A DNA stretch of 64,000 bases from Bradyrhizobium sp. NP1 (GCF_030378205.1 NZ_CP127385.1:5682001-5746000), one strand, 5' to 3'; positions 6,967 through 16,146 are shown, numbered from the stretch's first letter. Numbers and translations: made by a program. The notes: generated by a model not told the origin, from the letters alone.

Positions 6967-8256
6967 ATGACCGAAACCAAGCGTCCAGCATCGAAGAATT
7001 TCGGCAGGACGCTGTTTCGTCTGCTCGGACCAGGACTGGTGACGGGAGCCGCCGACGACGACCCGTCGGGCATCGCCACCTATTCGCAGGCCGGCGCGCA
7101 ATTCGGTTACGGCCTGTTGTGGACGGTGTTTCTCACGACGCCGTTCATGATCGCGATTCAGCTCGTCAGCGCGCAGATCGGCCGCGTGACCGGCAAGGGT
7201 CTTGCCGCCAACGTGATGGAAGTAGCGCCCCGTGCGGTGGTGCTGGGGCTGATTTTTCTCCTGGTCGCCGCCAACACCTTCAACATCGCCGCTGATATCG
7301 CCGCGATGGCGGAATCGTTGTCGCTCGTCATCGGTGGTCTCAATCACGAGCACGCGCTGATCTTCGCCGCGACATCGACCTTGTTGCAGGTGTTCGTGCC
7401 CTATCGCCGCTACGCGCCGGTGCTGAAATTCCTGACGCTGACGCTGTTTGCCTATGTCGCGACCGCGCTGACGGTAGAGATCCCCTGGGGCACCGCGCTG
7501 CTTGCGGCGATCTGGCCGAGACCGAACCTCAGCTCTGATTATCTCCTGATGGTGGTCGCCGTGCTCGGCACGACCATCAGTCCCTATCTGTTTTTCTGGC
7601 AGGCGTCGCAGGAAGTGGAGGAGATGAACCAGGGCCGGATCAGCCGCCCGTTGCGCGATCTGGTGCGCGGCGGTGACCCCGAGCTCGACCGCATCCAGAT
7701 CGATACCACGATCGGCATGCTCCTCTCGAATGTCGTCGCGTTCTTCATCATCCTGACGACGGCGGCGGTCCTCAACGCCAACGGTATCACCAACATCAAT
7801 TCGGCGACGGATGCGGCCAACGCGCTGCGGCCGCTGGCGGGCAATTTCACCTTCCTCTTGTTCGCGCTCGGGATCATCGGGACCGGCATGCTGGCGATCC
7901 CGGTGCTGGCGGGATCGGCGGCCTATGGGGTCGCAGAAGTATTCGGCTGGCATGCGACGCTGGAAGCCAAGGCGCCCGAAGCCGTCGGATTCTACACCAT
8001 CATCGCCGCCGCCACGGTCGTCGGCTTCGGGCTCGGCTTCACCGGGATCGACGCGATCCATATGCTGGTGTGGAGCGCCGTGCTCAACGGCATCGTCGCC
8101 GTGCCGATCATGGCGATGATGATGACGATCGTCTCCAATGACAGGCTTATGGGACGCTTCAAGGCTCGCCCGCGGCTGGTCGCGCTCGGCTGGGCCGGCA
8201 CCGCGCTGATGGGGATGGCGGTCGTTGCCATGCTCGGCGCGTCCATTGCGAGCTAG
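6967..8256 (+). CDS. Nramp-family metal-ion transporter homologue with altered ion-binding motifs
   Basis: 429 residues from ATG 6967, about 11 membrane helices. The first helix carries D32-P33-S34-G35 (followed by IATYS) in place of the DPGN of classical Nramp transporters, and the helix-6 region reads TTISPYLFFW (S205-P206-Y207) in place of the MPHN-type motif, so the Met that gives selectivity for transition metals is absent, as is the His. Established: in Nramps these two motifs build the Mn/Fe site, and relatives lacking the Met carry other ions. Inferred: substrate is not a classical soft divalent metal, perhaps Mg2+ or another ion. Upstream frame extension to 6634 runs through the repeat and the 61-residue gene and is not coding. 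Confidence 0.85.
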   Translation: MTETKRPASKNFGRTLFRLLGPGLVTGAADDDPSGIATYSQAGAQFGYGLLWTVFLTTPFMIAIQLVSAQIGRVTGKGLAANVMEVAPRAVVLGLIFLLVAANTFNIAADIAAMAESLSLVIGGLNHEHALIFAATSTLLQVFVPYRRYAPVLKFLTLTLFAYVATALTVEIPWGTALLAAIWPRPNLSSDYLLMVVAVLGTTISPYLFFWQASQEVEEMNQGRISRPLRDLVRGGDPELDRIQIDTTIGMLLSNVVAFFIILTTAAVLNANGITNINSATDAANALRPLAGNFTFLLFALGIIGTGMLAIPVLAGSAAYGVAEVFGWHATLEAKAPEAVGFYTIIAAATVVGFGLGFTGIDAIHMLVWSAVLNGIVAVPIMAMMMTIVSNDRLMGRFKARPRLVALGWAGTALMGMAVVAMLGASIAS

Positions 8257-8279
8257 GCGAGCAAGCGAGGACCGCTCAA

Positions 8280-9791
8280 TCAGCCGCTGCGCTGCAACAG
8301 ACGTCGCAGCTTGCGGACATCAGTTACCTCCTCGATCGTGAAGACCGTGTCGATCAGGCGTGCCGACTGCTCCGAGCCCAGCACCGGCACGATCAAGTCG
8401 CGCGCCTTCGCGATCACCTCGTTTCGTGTCATCGGATTGCGCGGCGTGCCGCGCACTGCTGAGACACGCTCGGACAGCCGCGTCCCGTCGGAAAGCTCGA
8501 CCTCGACGATCGTCTCGCGCGCCGGCAGCAGCTTCGCGAGCTCCTCGTCCTTCACGAGACTGACCTTGGCTCGCTCCTTCAGCACGGCCGGGTCCTGCAT
8601 CCGCGCCTTGTCATGGGCGGCGTGGAAGGAGACCGTCTTGTCGATCAGCATCACCGCGATCATGTGCTGCAGGCAGATGTCTGGGATGTCCCTGTTGTCC
8701 ACGACGGCGGCGACGGACGGCGCAAGCCGGATCGTGACCCGCCTGACCTGGGCGGTCTCGAACGGCTTCCGGTTGCGGATCGCCTCGATCCCGTCGAGCG
8801 GTCCCTGGATCGGCGAGCCCACGGTCCACTTCTTGATGTCGGTCTGGGTGATCTCGTAACGCTCGCCGAGCCTGTCGATAAGCCGCTCGGCTTGCGCCTT
8901 CGGCGCAAAGGCCTGGAAGAAATTGTCGGGGCCCGAGAAGACATCATCGACGCCATTCCAGCCTGATTTGACCAGCAGCGCTGCGGTAACGCCATTGCGC
9001 GCCGGCATGCCGGCGAACACAAAGGCCTTCTCGATGTGGTCGGTGTCGCGCCGCCAGGCCGCGATCCCCGAGGATTGCTGCGCCGCATAGTCGAGCAGCC
9101 AGCGCATCTGGCGCGCGTCGAGAGCGGCCGCACAGCCGGCCGCAGCCGCGGCGCCGAACGTGCCGGCGATGCTGTGCGTCGCAAGGCTGCTCTCATAACT
9201 GAAAGCCGCCCCGCCCATCGCCATCACCACGCGCGGACCGATGTCGTAGCCCAGCGTGACGGCCCGCAGCAGGCCGGTGCCGTCGATGCCGTGCACCTCG
9301 CCCGAGACCAGCGCTGCCGGCACCACCGCACAGCCCGGATGCGAGCGGGATTCGTTGTGCGAATCGTCGGTTTCGTCGGCATGCGCCATCACGCCGTTGG
9401 CGAGCGCGGCATCGAGCGACGACGCGGTCACCGCCGAGACCACGACGGTCGCCGCACCGTTGCCGCCATGCTCGCGGATATAGCGCTGCGCCGCCTGGCC
9501 GGGCGGCAATTCCGATCCCGATATCATCGCGGCGAAAGTATCGAGCAGATGATATCTGGCCTGCTCCGTCACCTCATCCGGCAAGGCGCGCTTGCCGGCG
9601 TCGGCCATATAGGCGCTCAGCGCGGTCATCACGCGGCTGGGACCGGAAGCCTGCGCAAGGACGGGCCGCGGCAGCAATGTCATCGCCGTCGGCACCGTTG
9701 CCATCATGCCGAGTACGCTGCGTCGCGACAAATCACCCAAGGTCCGGCCTTCCGCGCTTGTCTTCCGTTCCGCTGAACGATCGCCCTGCAT
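8280..9791 (-). CDS. MmgE/PrpD family protein with Tat-type signal
   Basis: 503 residues from ATG 9791; a GTG 39 bp upstream (9830) is an alternative start. SRRSVLGMM followed by a hydrophobic stretch and LAQA is a Tat-like signal near residues 21-49. Unlike the cytosolic 2-methylcitrate dehydratase PrpD, this one may therefore be exported. The body is an MmgE/PrpD fold (AALANGVMAHADETDDSH, HPGCAVVPAAL, GYDIGPRV), usual for this family of ~450 residues plus the leader. It ends convergently 23 bp from the Nramp-like gene and is divergent from the dioxygenase gene. The substrate cannot be told from sequence. Confidence 0.85.
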   Translation of the reverse strand: MQGDRSAERKTSAEGRTLGDLSRRSVLGMMATVPTAMTLLPRPVLAQASGPSRVMTALSAYMADAGKRALPDEVTEQARYHLLDTFAAMISGSELPPGQAAQRYIREHGGNGAATVVVSAVTASSLDAALANGVMAHADETDDSHNESRSHPGCAVVPAALVSGEVHGIDGTGLLRAVTLGYDIGPRVVMAMGGAAFSYESSLATHSIAGTFGAAAAAGCAAALDARQMRWLLDYAAQQSSGIAAWRRDTDHIEKAFVFAGMPARNGVTAALLVKSGWNGVDDVFSGPDNFFQAFAPKAQAERLIDRLGERYEITQTDIKKWTVGSPIQGPLDGIEAIRNRKPFETAQVRRVTIRLAPSVAAVVDNRDIPDICLQHMIAVMLIDKTVSFHAAHDKARMQDPAVLKERAKVSLVKDEELAKLLPARETIVEVELSDGTRLSERVSAVRGTPRNPMTRNEVIAKARDLIVPVLGSEQSARLIDTVFTIEEVTDVRKLRRLLQRSG

Positions 9792-9895
9792 ATAGGCTAT
9801 TGCAGCGCATTGCGACAGACGGACATGCACGGCGAGCGTTGCCGAGCCAGCCCCTTTCGCCTAAGCTTTGTCAACAAACCAGGGAGGAAATGGCG

Positions 9896-10783
9896 ATGGA
9901 TATCATCCCCTTGGGCCCGGGATTTGGCGCCGAGCTGCGCGGGGTGACGCTCGCCGACGTCGCATCCAGCGACGAGGCCTATGCGGCCGTCCGTGCGGCC
10001 TTCGAGGAGCATTCGGTCCTTGTGCTGCGGGACCAGGACGTGACCGACGAGGTGCAGCTCGCCTTCTCCCGCCGCTTCGGCCCCCCCGAAGTGACCAAGG
10101 TCGGCTCGCAGGGTACCGGCTCGCATTTCGTGATCCTGAGCACGATCGGTCCCGACGGCAAGGTCGTGCCGTCAGATCATCGCATGCAGATGCGCGCCAG
10201 GGCCAACCAGCTCTGGCACACCGACTCCTCGTTCAAGCGCGTGCCCGCGCTGACTTCGATCCTCTCGGCACGCGTCATTCCCGATCAGGGTGGCGAGACC
10301 GAATTCGCATCCACCCGCCTCGCCTTCGAGCGGCTCGACCCGGAGATGCGCCACCGGCTGGAAAATTCCTTTGCCTGGCACGACTACGCGCATTCGCGCG
10401 GCAAGATCGCAGCCGACCTCGCGAGTCCCGAAGAGCGCGCGGCGCTGCCGCCGCAGTGCTGGCGCATGGTCTGGCGGAATCCCGTCAACGGACGCGGCGC
10501 GCTCTATCTCGCATCGCATGCCTACGCCGTCGAAGGCATGGAGCCGGCGGCAGGCCTAAAGCTGATCGAGGATCTGGCGGCGATGGCGACCGCACCCGGC
10601 ACGACCTATCTGCACGCCTGGCGCAAGGGCGACGTCGTCATGTGGGACAACCGCGCCACGATGCATCGCGGCAGGCCATGGCCTTCGCACGAGGCCCGGC
10701 TGATGGTCCGCACCACGATTTCGGCAATCGAGGCTGATGGCGTCGGCACCATGCGCCCGCCCTTCTGGCAGGCCGCCGAATAG
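9896..10783 (+). CDS. TauD/TfdA-family Fe(II)/2-oxoglutarate dioxygenase
   Basis: 295 residues. ATG 9896 is preferred over ATG 9890 because GGGAGG ends 8 bp before it but only 2 bp before the other. Iron ligands of the family are visible: WHTD (H108, D110) and MHRG (H257), with R268 or R272 placed to bind the 2-oxoglutarate carboxylate, and length and spacing close to TfdA (2,4-D dioxygenase). Expected reaction: oxidative cleavage or hydroxylation of an acidic substrate with release of CO2 and succinate. Transcribed away from the MmgE/PrpD gene. Whether the substrate is an aryloxyacetate, taurine-like sulfonate or another acid is not decided by the sequence. Confidence 0.9.
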   Translation: MDIIPLGPGFGAELRGVTLADVASSDEAYAAVRAAFEEHSVLVLRDQDVTDEVQLAFSRRFGPPEVTKVGSQGTGSHFVILSTIGPDGKVVPSDHRMQMRARANQLWHTDSSFKRVPALTSILSARVIPDQGGETEFASTRLAFERLDPEMRHRLENSFAWHDYAHSRGKIAADLASPEERAALPPQCWRMVWRNPVNGRGALYLASHAYAVEGMEPAAGLKLIEDLAAMATAPGTTYLHAWRKGDVVMWDNRATMHRGRPWPSHEARLMVRTTISAIEADGVGTMRPPFWQAAE

Positions 10784-10918
10784 AGGCGGCGGCCCAGGCG
10801 CGCGGGCGCCAGGGCTTTCGGCCCGATCGAGCTTCGACGAGGCTGCCGGAACGCAGAACTAGACCCGGCTTGTTCGTCACAAGGATGCAACGCCGGCTGG
10901 ATGCCGGACGGAGCAGGC

Positions 10919-11026
10919 CTACGCCGGATAGGGCGCAAGCGCGGCAGAGATTTGCGATGCAATGAGAAACGCGGCGAACACCGCAGGCACGCTGATAAAT
11001 CGAAGAAACTGATCTACGGAAAGCAT
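10919..11026 (-). CDS. Possible 35-residue membrane peptide
   Basis: ATG 11026 is preceded by AGGGGGGACGAAAAC, a good ribosome binding site. The 35-residue product is mostly one hydrophobic helix (FLRFISVPAVFAAFLIASQISAAL). It lies in the ~0.5 kb between the dioxygenase and DUF1501 genes, which otherwise shows no gene except the doubtful frame at 11068-11256. Too short to place in a family; supported only by the start signal and the hydrophobic pattern. Confidence 0.45.
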   Translation of the reverse strand: MLSVDQFLRFISVPAVFAAFLIASQISAALAPYPA

Positions 11027-11067
11027 GTTTTCGTCCCCCCTAACAAAAATGCTTCCCAAAGGACCGC

Positions 11068-11256
11068 TCAATTCGTCGTTTGCACGGTCCGTTGGTCGCC
11101 GGTCAAAGCCTGGTCGGTATAGGCGGCGCCCGTAATCGTCAGCAGCGCCAAAATCGAAATGACAGCCAGTGTTTGCATGGCCAAATCGTCGATTCCGATT
11201 GTGGCCAAAAATGTCAAAGGCTGGTGCATTTTCGGGACGATCCCGGGAAACTTCAT
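11068..11256 (-). CDS. Possible small membrane protein, start uncertain
   Basis: A minus-strand frame with a hydrophobic helix (LAVISILALLTITGAAYTDQAL) near its C-terminal part. Possible starts are ATG 11256 (GGACGGTC upstream, 62 residues), 11229 and 11178 (36 residues). It is on the same strand as, and 36 bp downstream of, the DUF1501 gene. No family is recognised and the frame may be chance; the case rests on the helix and on a weak ribosome binding site. Confidence 0.35.
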   Translation of the reverse strand: MKFPGIVPKMHQPLTFLATIGIDDLAMQTLAVISILALLTITGAAYTDQALTGDQRTVQTTN

Positions 11257-11292
11257 GACCGTCCGGAAGGCCCTGGCCCGTCAGTCCCGCCG

Positions 11293-12486
11293 CTAGACCA
11301 GCCCTAGTTCGGCCGGATGGACGCCGGCGAAGATGCGCTGGACGGCTGTCCCATCGAGGCCGTACATGCGCTGGAAAAGCCCGGCGAACATGGCGCGATA
11401 GTCGGTCAGGACCGGATAGTCGCGGTTCTGGAAAAGGCTCGCCTGGCTGACCTTGACCTGCTCGCCCAGGATGCGGCCGCCATTGATGCCGCCGCCCATC
11501 ACCCAGTAGACGCTGCCATGACCATGGTCGGTGCCGCGGTCGCCGTTCTCCCGGAACGTGCGGCCGAATTCGGAAATGACGACCACGACCGTATCCCGCC
11601 ACCCGGCCGGGCCGATCTCTTCCGAGAAGCCGGCCAATGCTCGGCCAAGCTCCCCGAGCCGGTCGGCGAGATAGCCCGTGGCCGCGCCCTGATTGACGTG
11701 CGTGTCCCAGCCCCCGACATCGACAAAGCCGAGGTTGAACTGCTCGCGCATCAGGCGTCCGATACGCCGCGCCGACAGCTCGAAGCCGCGCGGCGAGACG
11801 GCCCCGCGGTTGGCGGCCATCATCTCCTGCGAGATCGACTTGTAGACGTCGTCGCGGACCCTGAAGCCCTCTGAAACAGCCGAAGCGAGGCTGTCATGGG
11901 CATACATGCTCTGGATAAGCTGCGCCTGGCGATCATCCACGCCGGGGCGGCCGACGCTGTTGATGCCGATGTTCGGGATTTGCGCCTTGCCGCGGAACAC
12001 CAGCGGAAGCTGCTCGGTGAAGGAGATCGGCTTGGCGCGCGTGAGCTCTGCCGCAAGCCGGCTCATGAAGCCCGAGCGATAGTCGCGCGAACCGCCGACC
12101 GATTGGCCGAGCTCGATCGTATCCTGGGTTTCGAAATGGCTCCGCGTCAGGTCATCGCCAGTGCCGGCAAAGGGGATGAACGCGACCTCCCGCTTGCCCC
12201 AGAGTGGCAGGATACTGTCCCGCAGCGCCGGATGCAGCCCCCAATCGGCACCGAGCGACAGCGCCGCATTCGGATTGCCGGCATCGGGACGGGCAATGCC
12301 GAGCGTCGGACGGGCGTTATAATAGAAGTCGCTCGATATCGGCACCAGCACGTTGGCGGCATCATAAGCGCCGCGCAGGAAAACGACGAGCAGCCGGGCT
12401 TCGGTTGCGGGCGCGGCCCAGACGCGGCCCGCCACCGTCACCGGAGCGATAGCGGCCAAGGCCTTCAACAGATCACGACGCTTCAT
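11293..12486 (-). CDS. DUF1501-family protein, Tat-exported
   Basis: 397 residues from ATG 12486. N-terminal KRRDLLKALAAIAPVTVAGRVWAAPA is a Tat-type signal. The body is DUF1501, a family with an alkaline-phosphatase/sulfatase-like core: VVFLRGAYDAANVLVP near the start, GWDTHVNQG, VVVISEFGRTFRENGDRGTDHGHGSVYWVMGGGI towards the end, which carries the Asp/His metal-site-like residues. It follows the DUF1800 gene by 21 bp on the same strand; these two families are almost always paired, and both are secreted proteins of unknown biochemical role. Function therefore remains open. Confidence 0.9.
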   Translation of the reverse strand: MKRRDLLKALAAIAPVTVAGRVWAAPATEARLLVVFLRGAYDAANVLVPISSDFYYNARPTLGIARPDAGNPNAALSLGADWGLHPALRDSILPLWGKREVAFIPFAGTGDDLTRSHFETQDTIELGQSVGGSRDYRSGFMSRLAAELTRAKPISFTEQLPLVFRGKAQIPNIGINSVGRPGVDDRQAQLIQSMYAHDSLASAVSEGFRVRDDVYKSISQEMMAANRGAVSPRGFELSARRIGRLMREQFNLGFVDVGGWDTHVNQGAATGYLADRLGELGRALAGFSEEIGPAGWRDTVVVVISEFGRTFRENGDRGTDHGHGSVYWVMGGGINGGRILGEQVKVSQASLFQNRDYPVLTDYRAMFAGLFQRMYGLDGTAVQRIFAGVHPAELGLV

Positions 12487-12507
12487 GGTTGCGATCCTTT
12501 TCCAGAG

Positions 12508-14025
12508 CTAATGCATGAATTCCGGCGACGACAGAAACAGCGCGTTCCAGTCCTGGGGCGAGATCGCCTTGTCCAGCGCCGCCAGCGTGCTGGGTCCGAG
12601 CGCCTGCCGCAATCCGTTGAAGTAGAGCGCGTTCTGAAGCAGCGGATAGGCCGGCTGCTCCATCGCGTTTGGCATGTCGGGCTTGAACAGGCCCGCGGAT
12701 CCCGAACCGATCTGGCGCGCGATCTCGAACCGCACCATCATCTGCCCGGGCCCGTTCCAGAACGGCGACGTCATCGCGTAGCCATCCGGTGTCTCGTGAT
12801 TGAACAACCCTTCGCCAAGGCGGTTGAGCCAACCCTGAATCGGCGCTGTGTTCAGGATCACCTTGTCGTCATAGGCGAGCCGGACAGCCGACAGCACGTA
12901 GTGCATGGGATCCTTGAATTTGGTGCCGGGCTTCAGGGACGCGGTAAATTCCGGCGAGTGCACCATCGTGCCAAGCACCGCGGCGATATCGCCATCCGTC
13001 GTCCTGAAAGTCTGCGCCATTCGCTGCACCAGCGCCTCCGGCGGATTGTCCGAGACGAAATAGGTCGCGAGCTGTCGCGACAGATGCGTCGCCGTGGCGG
13101 GGTGGTGCACGATGATGTCGAGGGCCTCGTCGACCTCGGCAAGCCCCCTGCCCTTGATCGGATGGCCGAGGAAAACCTTGTCGCTGAAATCGTGCCGCGC
13201 GGGATTGAACTCGAACGCGCCCTCACGCAAGAGCTGGGATTGCAGCTCGGGCTTGAGTTTCGGATCCTCCGGCTTGAGGTCGATGCCCAATCCGGTCAGG
13301 ATCTTCGCCAGTGCCTCGACGTCGGCCTGCGTGTAGCCGGAGCCGACGCCCATCGTGTGCAGCTCCATGATCTCGCGGGCGTAGTTTTCATTCAGATGGC
13401 CGACCGCATTGTCGGCGTTGTCGAGATAGCGCAGCATCGCCGGATGACGCAGGGTCGCGGCAAGCAACGCGCGGAATTTTCCCAGCGCATAGGGCCGAAT
13501 CGCGCGATCGACATAGTCGCCGACCAGGATGCGGATATTGCCTTTCGACTGGACGACATTGAAATGGTTGAACCAGAACCAGGTCATGCGCTCGCGCAGC
13601 TGATCGGGTGCATAGAGCGCACGCAGGATCGTGCGCGCCGCGGCCTGCCTGGCGCGATCATTCATCGCCTGCTGGAAGACCTGCTGCGCCGCCTTCTTCT
13701 GGTCGGGGTCGGCCACCTGGTTCGCGCTCTTCGCCTGCTGATCGAAAGATACCGCGATGTCGAACGGAAACCTGTGCACGTCCGGCATCGCCTCGATCTG
13801 CGCCTTGGCAGCATCGGGTAGCGTGGCATTCGCGGCAGGATGCAACTGCTCGGCAAGCCAGCGCTCGCTACCGACGCCGCGCAGATGCTCGGCGCTCGAG
13901 GCAGTGATCCCCCAGGTCAGCCGGTCCAATAGCGCAAGGTCCTGAGAATTGAGCTCGCCGGCATGCGTGTCGGCGGCGCCGGCAATCGCTGCAATCAATG
14001 CCAGGAAGGCGCATCGGGTGCGCAT
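12508..14025 (-). CDS. DUF1800-family exported protein
   Basis: 505 residues from ATG 14025 (TTCAGGTCG upstream) with a signal peptide MRTRCAFLALIAAIAGAADTHA; further in-frame ATGs at 14061-14064 and 14100 would only lengthen the leader. DUF1800 hallmarks are present: LLDRLTWG, RMTWFWFNHFNV, NFARE-like ENYAREIMELHTMGV and the GYTQADVEALAKILTG block, then FLG(H)PIKGRG. It is the first gene of a two-gene unit with DUF1501. The pair is common in Proteobacteria and Planctomycetes and has no established function. Confidence 0.9.
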   Translation of the reverse strand: MRTRCAFLALIAAIAGAADTHAGELNSQDLALLDRLTWGITASSAEHLRGVGSERWLAEQLHPAANATLPDAAKAQIEAMPDVHRFPFDIAVSFDQQAKSANQVADPDQKKAAQQVFQQAMNDRARQAAARTILRALYAPDQLRERMTWFWFNHFNVVQSKGNIRILVGDYVDRAIRPYALGKFRALLAATLRHPAMLRYLDNADNAVGHLNENYAREIMELHTMGVGSGYTQADVEALAKILTGLGIDLKPEDPKLKPELQSQLLREGAFEFNPARHDFSDKVFLGHPIKGRGLAEVDEALDIIVHHPATATHLSRQLATYFVSDNPPEALVQRMAQTFRTTDGDIAAVLGTMVHSPEFTASLKPGTKFKDPMHYVLSAVRLAYDDKVILNTAPIQGWLNRLGEGLFNHETPDGYAMTSPFWNGPGQMMVRFEIARQIGSGSAGLFKPDMPNAMEQPAYPLLQNALYFNGLRQALGPSTLAALDKAISPQDWNALFLSSPEFMH

Positions 14026-14215
14026 CGACCTGAAGCTCGCGTTCAAGGTTCCCGAGATCATCATAACGACCTGGCAATTCACCAGTCGATCCGCGGCCAT
14101 TCGAACTGGCCTCGTTCTTCAAGGTGTTTCGGTCAACGAGTTTGCTCGACCACGCCTGAACATGTTCTGAACGAAAGAACAAATAAATGATGGCGGAACG
14201 TGAAATTTCGTTAAG

Positions 14216-14818
14216 TCAATTCGCGAGGTATTTCCGCAGAACCTCGGCCAGGCGATCCGGACCGGTCTGTGGCGGCATGAAGCCGAGATACTCGCCGTTG
14301 CGGCCCATCAGATAAATCACGCCGGAGTGATCGATCGTATAGTCGCCGCTCCGCTCGTCCTGCGCTTTGGCATAGAACGCCTTGTAGGAATTGGCGACCT
14401 TTCGAATCTCCTCGGGCGTGCCGGTCAGGCCGACGAAACTGCGGTGGAAAGCCGAGAGGTAATCGGCAAGCAGGCGACTGTCGCGCTCCGGATCGATCGT
14501 GACGAACACGGGCTGAACCCCGTCCGCGGCAGGCCCGAGCGCATCGAGCGCCTGCGTGATCGCCATCAGGTCCGTCGGACAGACGTCGGGGCAATAGGCA
14601 TAGCCGAAATAGACGACCATCAGCTTGCCGCGGAATTCGCCGTCGCTTCGCTTCCGGCCGGCGGCATCGGTGAGTGTGAACGGTCCGCCGATCGGGCCGC
14701 GGCCGTACATCAGATCGTCCATCATCTGGGCCGCCGACGGCGTCTCGGCCCCCGCAACCGATCCGCAGCCGAACAGTAAGGCAATCATCAGAAGCGCGAG
14801 CGCCCGCAGCGGCCCCAT
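14216..14818 (-). CDS. SCO1/SenC copper chaperone-type protein, probable lipoprotein
   Basis: 200 residues from ATG 14818. A lipobox-like LFGC (Cys18) follows the hydrophobic leader, so it is probably anchored to the membrane on the periplasmic side. The thioredoxin-like core has the Sco motif C76-x3-C80 (YCPDVCPTDL) and the conserved H164 (TIDHSG), the three copper ligands of Sco proteins that load or reduce the CuA site of cytochrome oxidase or other copper enzymes. The gene starts 9 bp after the stop of the metallo-beta-lactamase-fold gene and is surely co-transcribed. No cytochrome oxidase gene is nearby, so the client is unknown. Confidence 0.92.
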   Translation of the reverse strand: MGPLRALALLMIALLFGCGSVAGAETPSAAQMMDDLMYGRGPIGGPFTLTDAAGRKRSDGEFRGKLMVVYFGYAYCPDVCPTDLMAITQALDALGPAADGVQPVFVTIDPERDSRLLADYLSAFHRSFVGLTGTPEEIRKVANSYKAFYAKAQDERSGDYTIDHSGVIYLMGRNGEYLGFMPPQTGPDRLAEVLRKYLAN

Positions 14819-14827
14819 GACCGGAGA

Positions 14828-15937
14828 TCAGATGCCAAAGGTGATGCGGGTGCCGGTTGTCGTGGTGAGCACCCTGCCGGGCATCTGCCGCTGCGCTTCC
14901 TGCGTGAAGTTCAATCCGCTGCAATGCATGGGAATCAGCACATCCGGATTGAGCTTGCTGATCTCGGCAACGACCTGTGTCAGGTAGTCAGCCGGCGCCG
15001 GCCCGAGATGGAAGCCGCCCATGATGGCATGGATTTTCTGCACGCCAGAGACCTCCATCGCCTGCCGCACAGAATTGACGATGCCGACATGACCGCAGGA
15101 GGAGATCACGATCAGGCCCCTGTCCTTCAGGTTGAAGCAGGTCGCGTGCTCATGGATGTGCTCGTCGGGCACGATCTTGCCTTCCATTTCCGCAGGCAGA
15201 TAGTGGCTGGCGTTGCAGCCCGCGCCGTCCTTCAGCTTGAACTCCACCAGCGAATTCGGCAGCACCTTCTCGATGCTGCTGCGCTTGATCTTGCCCGTCG
15301 TGAACGCCTGCCCGCCGATGACAACGGGAGACTCGCAGAGCACGACCTTGACATCGTGTTTCGCGATATCGCGGCGATCGAGCATGCCGAAATCGCTCAG
15401 CTCGCCCATACTGCCCATCTTGACGTAGCGTTGGCAGAAATTGTCTTCGCCTCCGGCATACATCGTCAGATCGGCCGGCATGTCCTTGCGATGCCTGTCA
15501 AGGAATCCGAGCAGGCCGCCCCAGTGATCGAAATGGCCATGGCTCATGATCAGCGCGTCGATCCTGGAGGCGTCGACGTTCATCAATTCCATGTTGCCGT
15601 TGATGACCTCCGGCGTCCAGCCATAGTCAAGCAGGAAGGTCCGCTTCTCGTCGCCGCGCTGCGGCTCGAGATAAAGCGACAGTCCCCATTCGCTGTGCAG
15701 CGGCCGCTTCGAATCCGCCGAGCGCCCCGGCTCGGTCTTGACCCCGCTCACTTCCTGCGGCCGGAAGAAGATGTCGCTGGCACTGTCGACCAGGACGCGG
15801 ACGCTGAGCTTGTCGATGGTGGGAACGTCGATCGGCCCCGCCTTCGCAAGTTCGATGCAGGAAAACCCACCGGCTGCGGCCGTCATGGCCAGGCCTGCGG
15901 ACATTTTCAACGCGTCGCGACGGCTGAGATCGGGCAT
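14828..15937 (-). CDS. Tat-exported metallo-beta-lactamase-fold hydrolase
   Basis: 369 residues from ATG 15937 (CAGGGAA upstream). A twin-arginine leader (SRRDALKMSAGLAMTAAAGG) is followed by an MBL domain of the long type: MSHGHFDHWGG gives H133, H135, D137 and H138; SSCGHVGIVNS and MHCSGLNF supply later metal ligands. Similar proteins are annotated as 7,8-dihydropterin-6-yl-methyl-4-(beta-D-ribofuranosyl)aminobenzene 5'-phosphate synthase-like MBL proteins, but export makes that role unlikely here. It is the first gene of a unit with the Sco protein; a copper-related or redox link is only suggested by this pairing. Confidence 0.85.
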   Translation of the reverse strand: MPDLSRRDALKMSAGLAMTAAAGGFSCIELAKAGPIDVPTIDKLSVRVLVDSASDIFFRPQEVSGVKTEPGRSADSKRPLHSEWGLSLYLEPQRGDEKRTFLLDYGWTPEVINGNMELMNVDASRIDALIMSHGHFDHWGGLLGFLDRHRKDMPADLTMYAGGEDNFCQRYVKMGSMGELSDFGMLDRRDIAKHDVKVVLCESPVVIGGQAFTTGKIKRSSIEKVLPNSLVEFKLKDGAGCNASHYLPAEMEGKIVPDEHIHEHATCFNLKDRGLIVISSCGHVGIVNSVRQAMEVSGVQKIHAIMGGFHLGPAPADYLTQVVAEISKLNPDVLIPMHCSGLNFTQEAQRQMPGRVLTTTTGTRITFGI

Positions 15938-16146
15938 GGCGCTATTCCCTGCTGTATATGGCTTAAAACGCAATGAGCGAACTACAGGCCCGATCGTCGT
16001 TCGTGTCAACCTTTGTCATGAGGTGAGCGCCCGATGGTGGTGACCGCCGGCGCTCGCAGGCGAGCAGTCCCCTATGGATCGATCCCGCAACACCCGGCAT
16101 AATGAAGCACAACGAAAACCATGCTCGCGAAACCGGGAGGCGCGCC

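Noticed and set aside
6760..8061. 433-residue open frame antisense to the Nramp-like gene
   Set aside because: Composition is Arg/Asp/Gln/Glu-rich as expected from the complement of a high-GC gene; no domain, no start signal, and the sense strand has clear membrane-protein content.
11896..13821. 641-residue open frame antisense to DUF1501/DUF1800 genes
   Set aside because: Arg/His/Glu-rich shadow of two genes with clear families; spans their junction, which a real gene would not do.
14211..14924. 237-residue frame overlapping the Sco gene on the same strand
   Set aside because: Different frame from the CxxxC/His-bearing product and Arg-rich throughout; a shadow.
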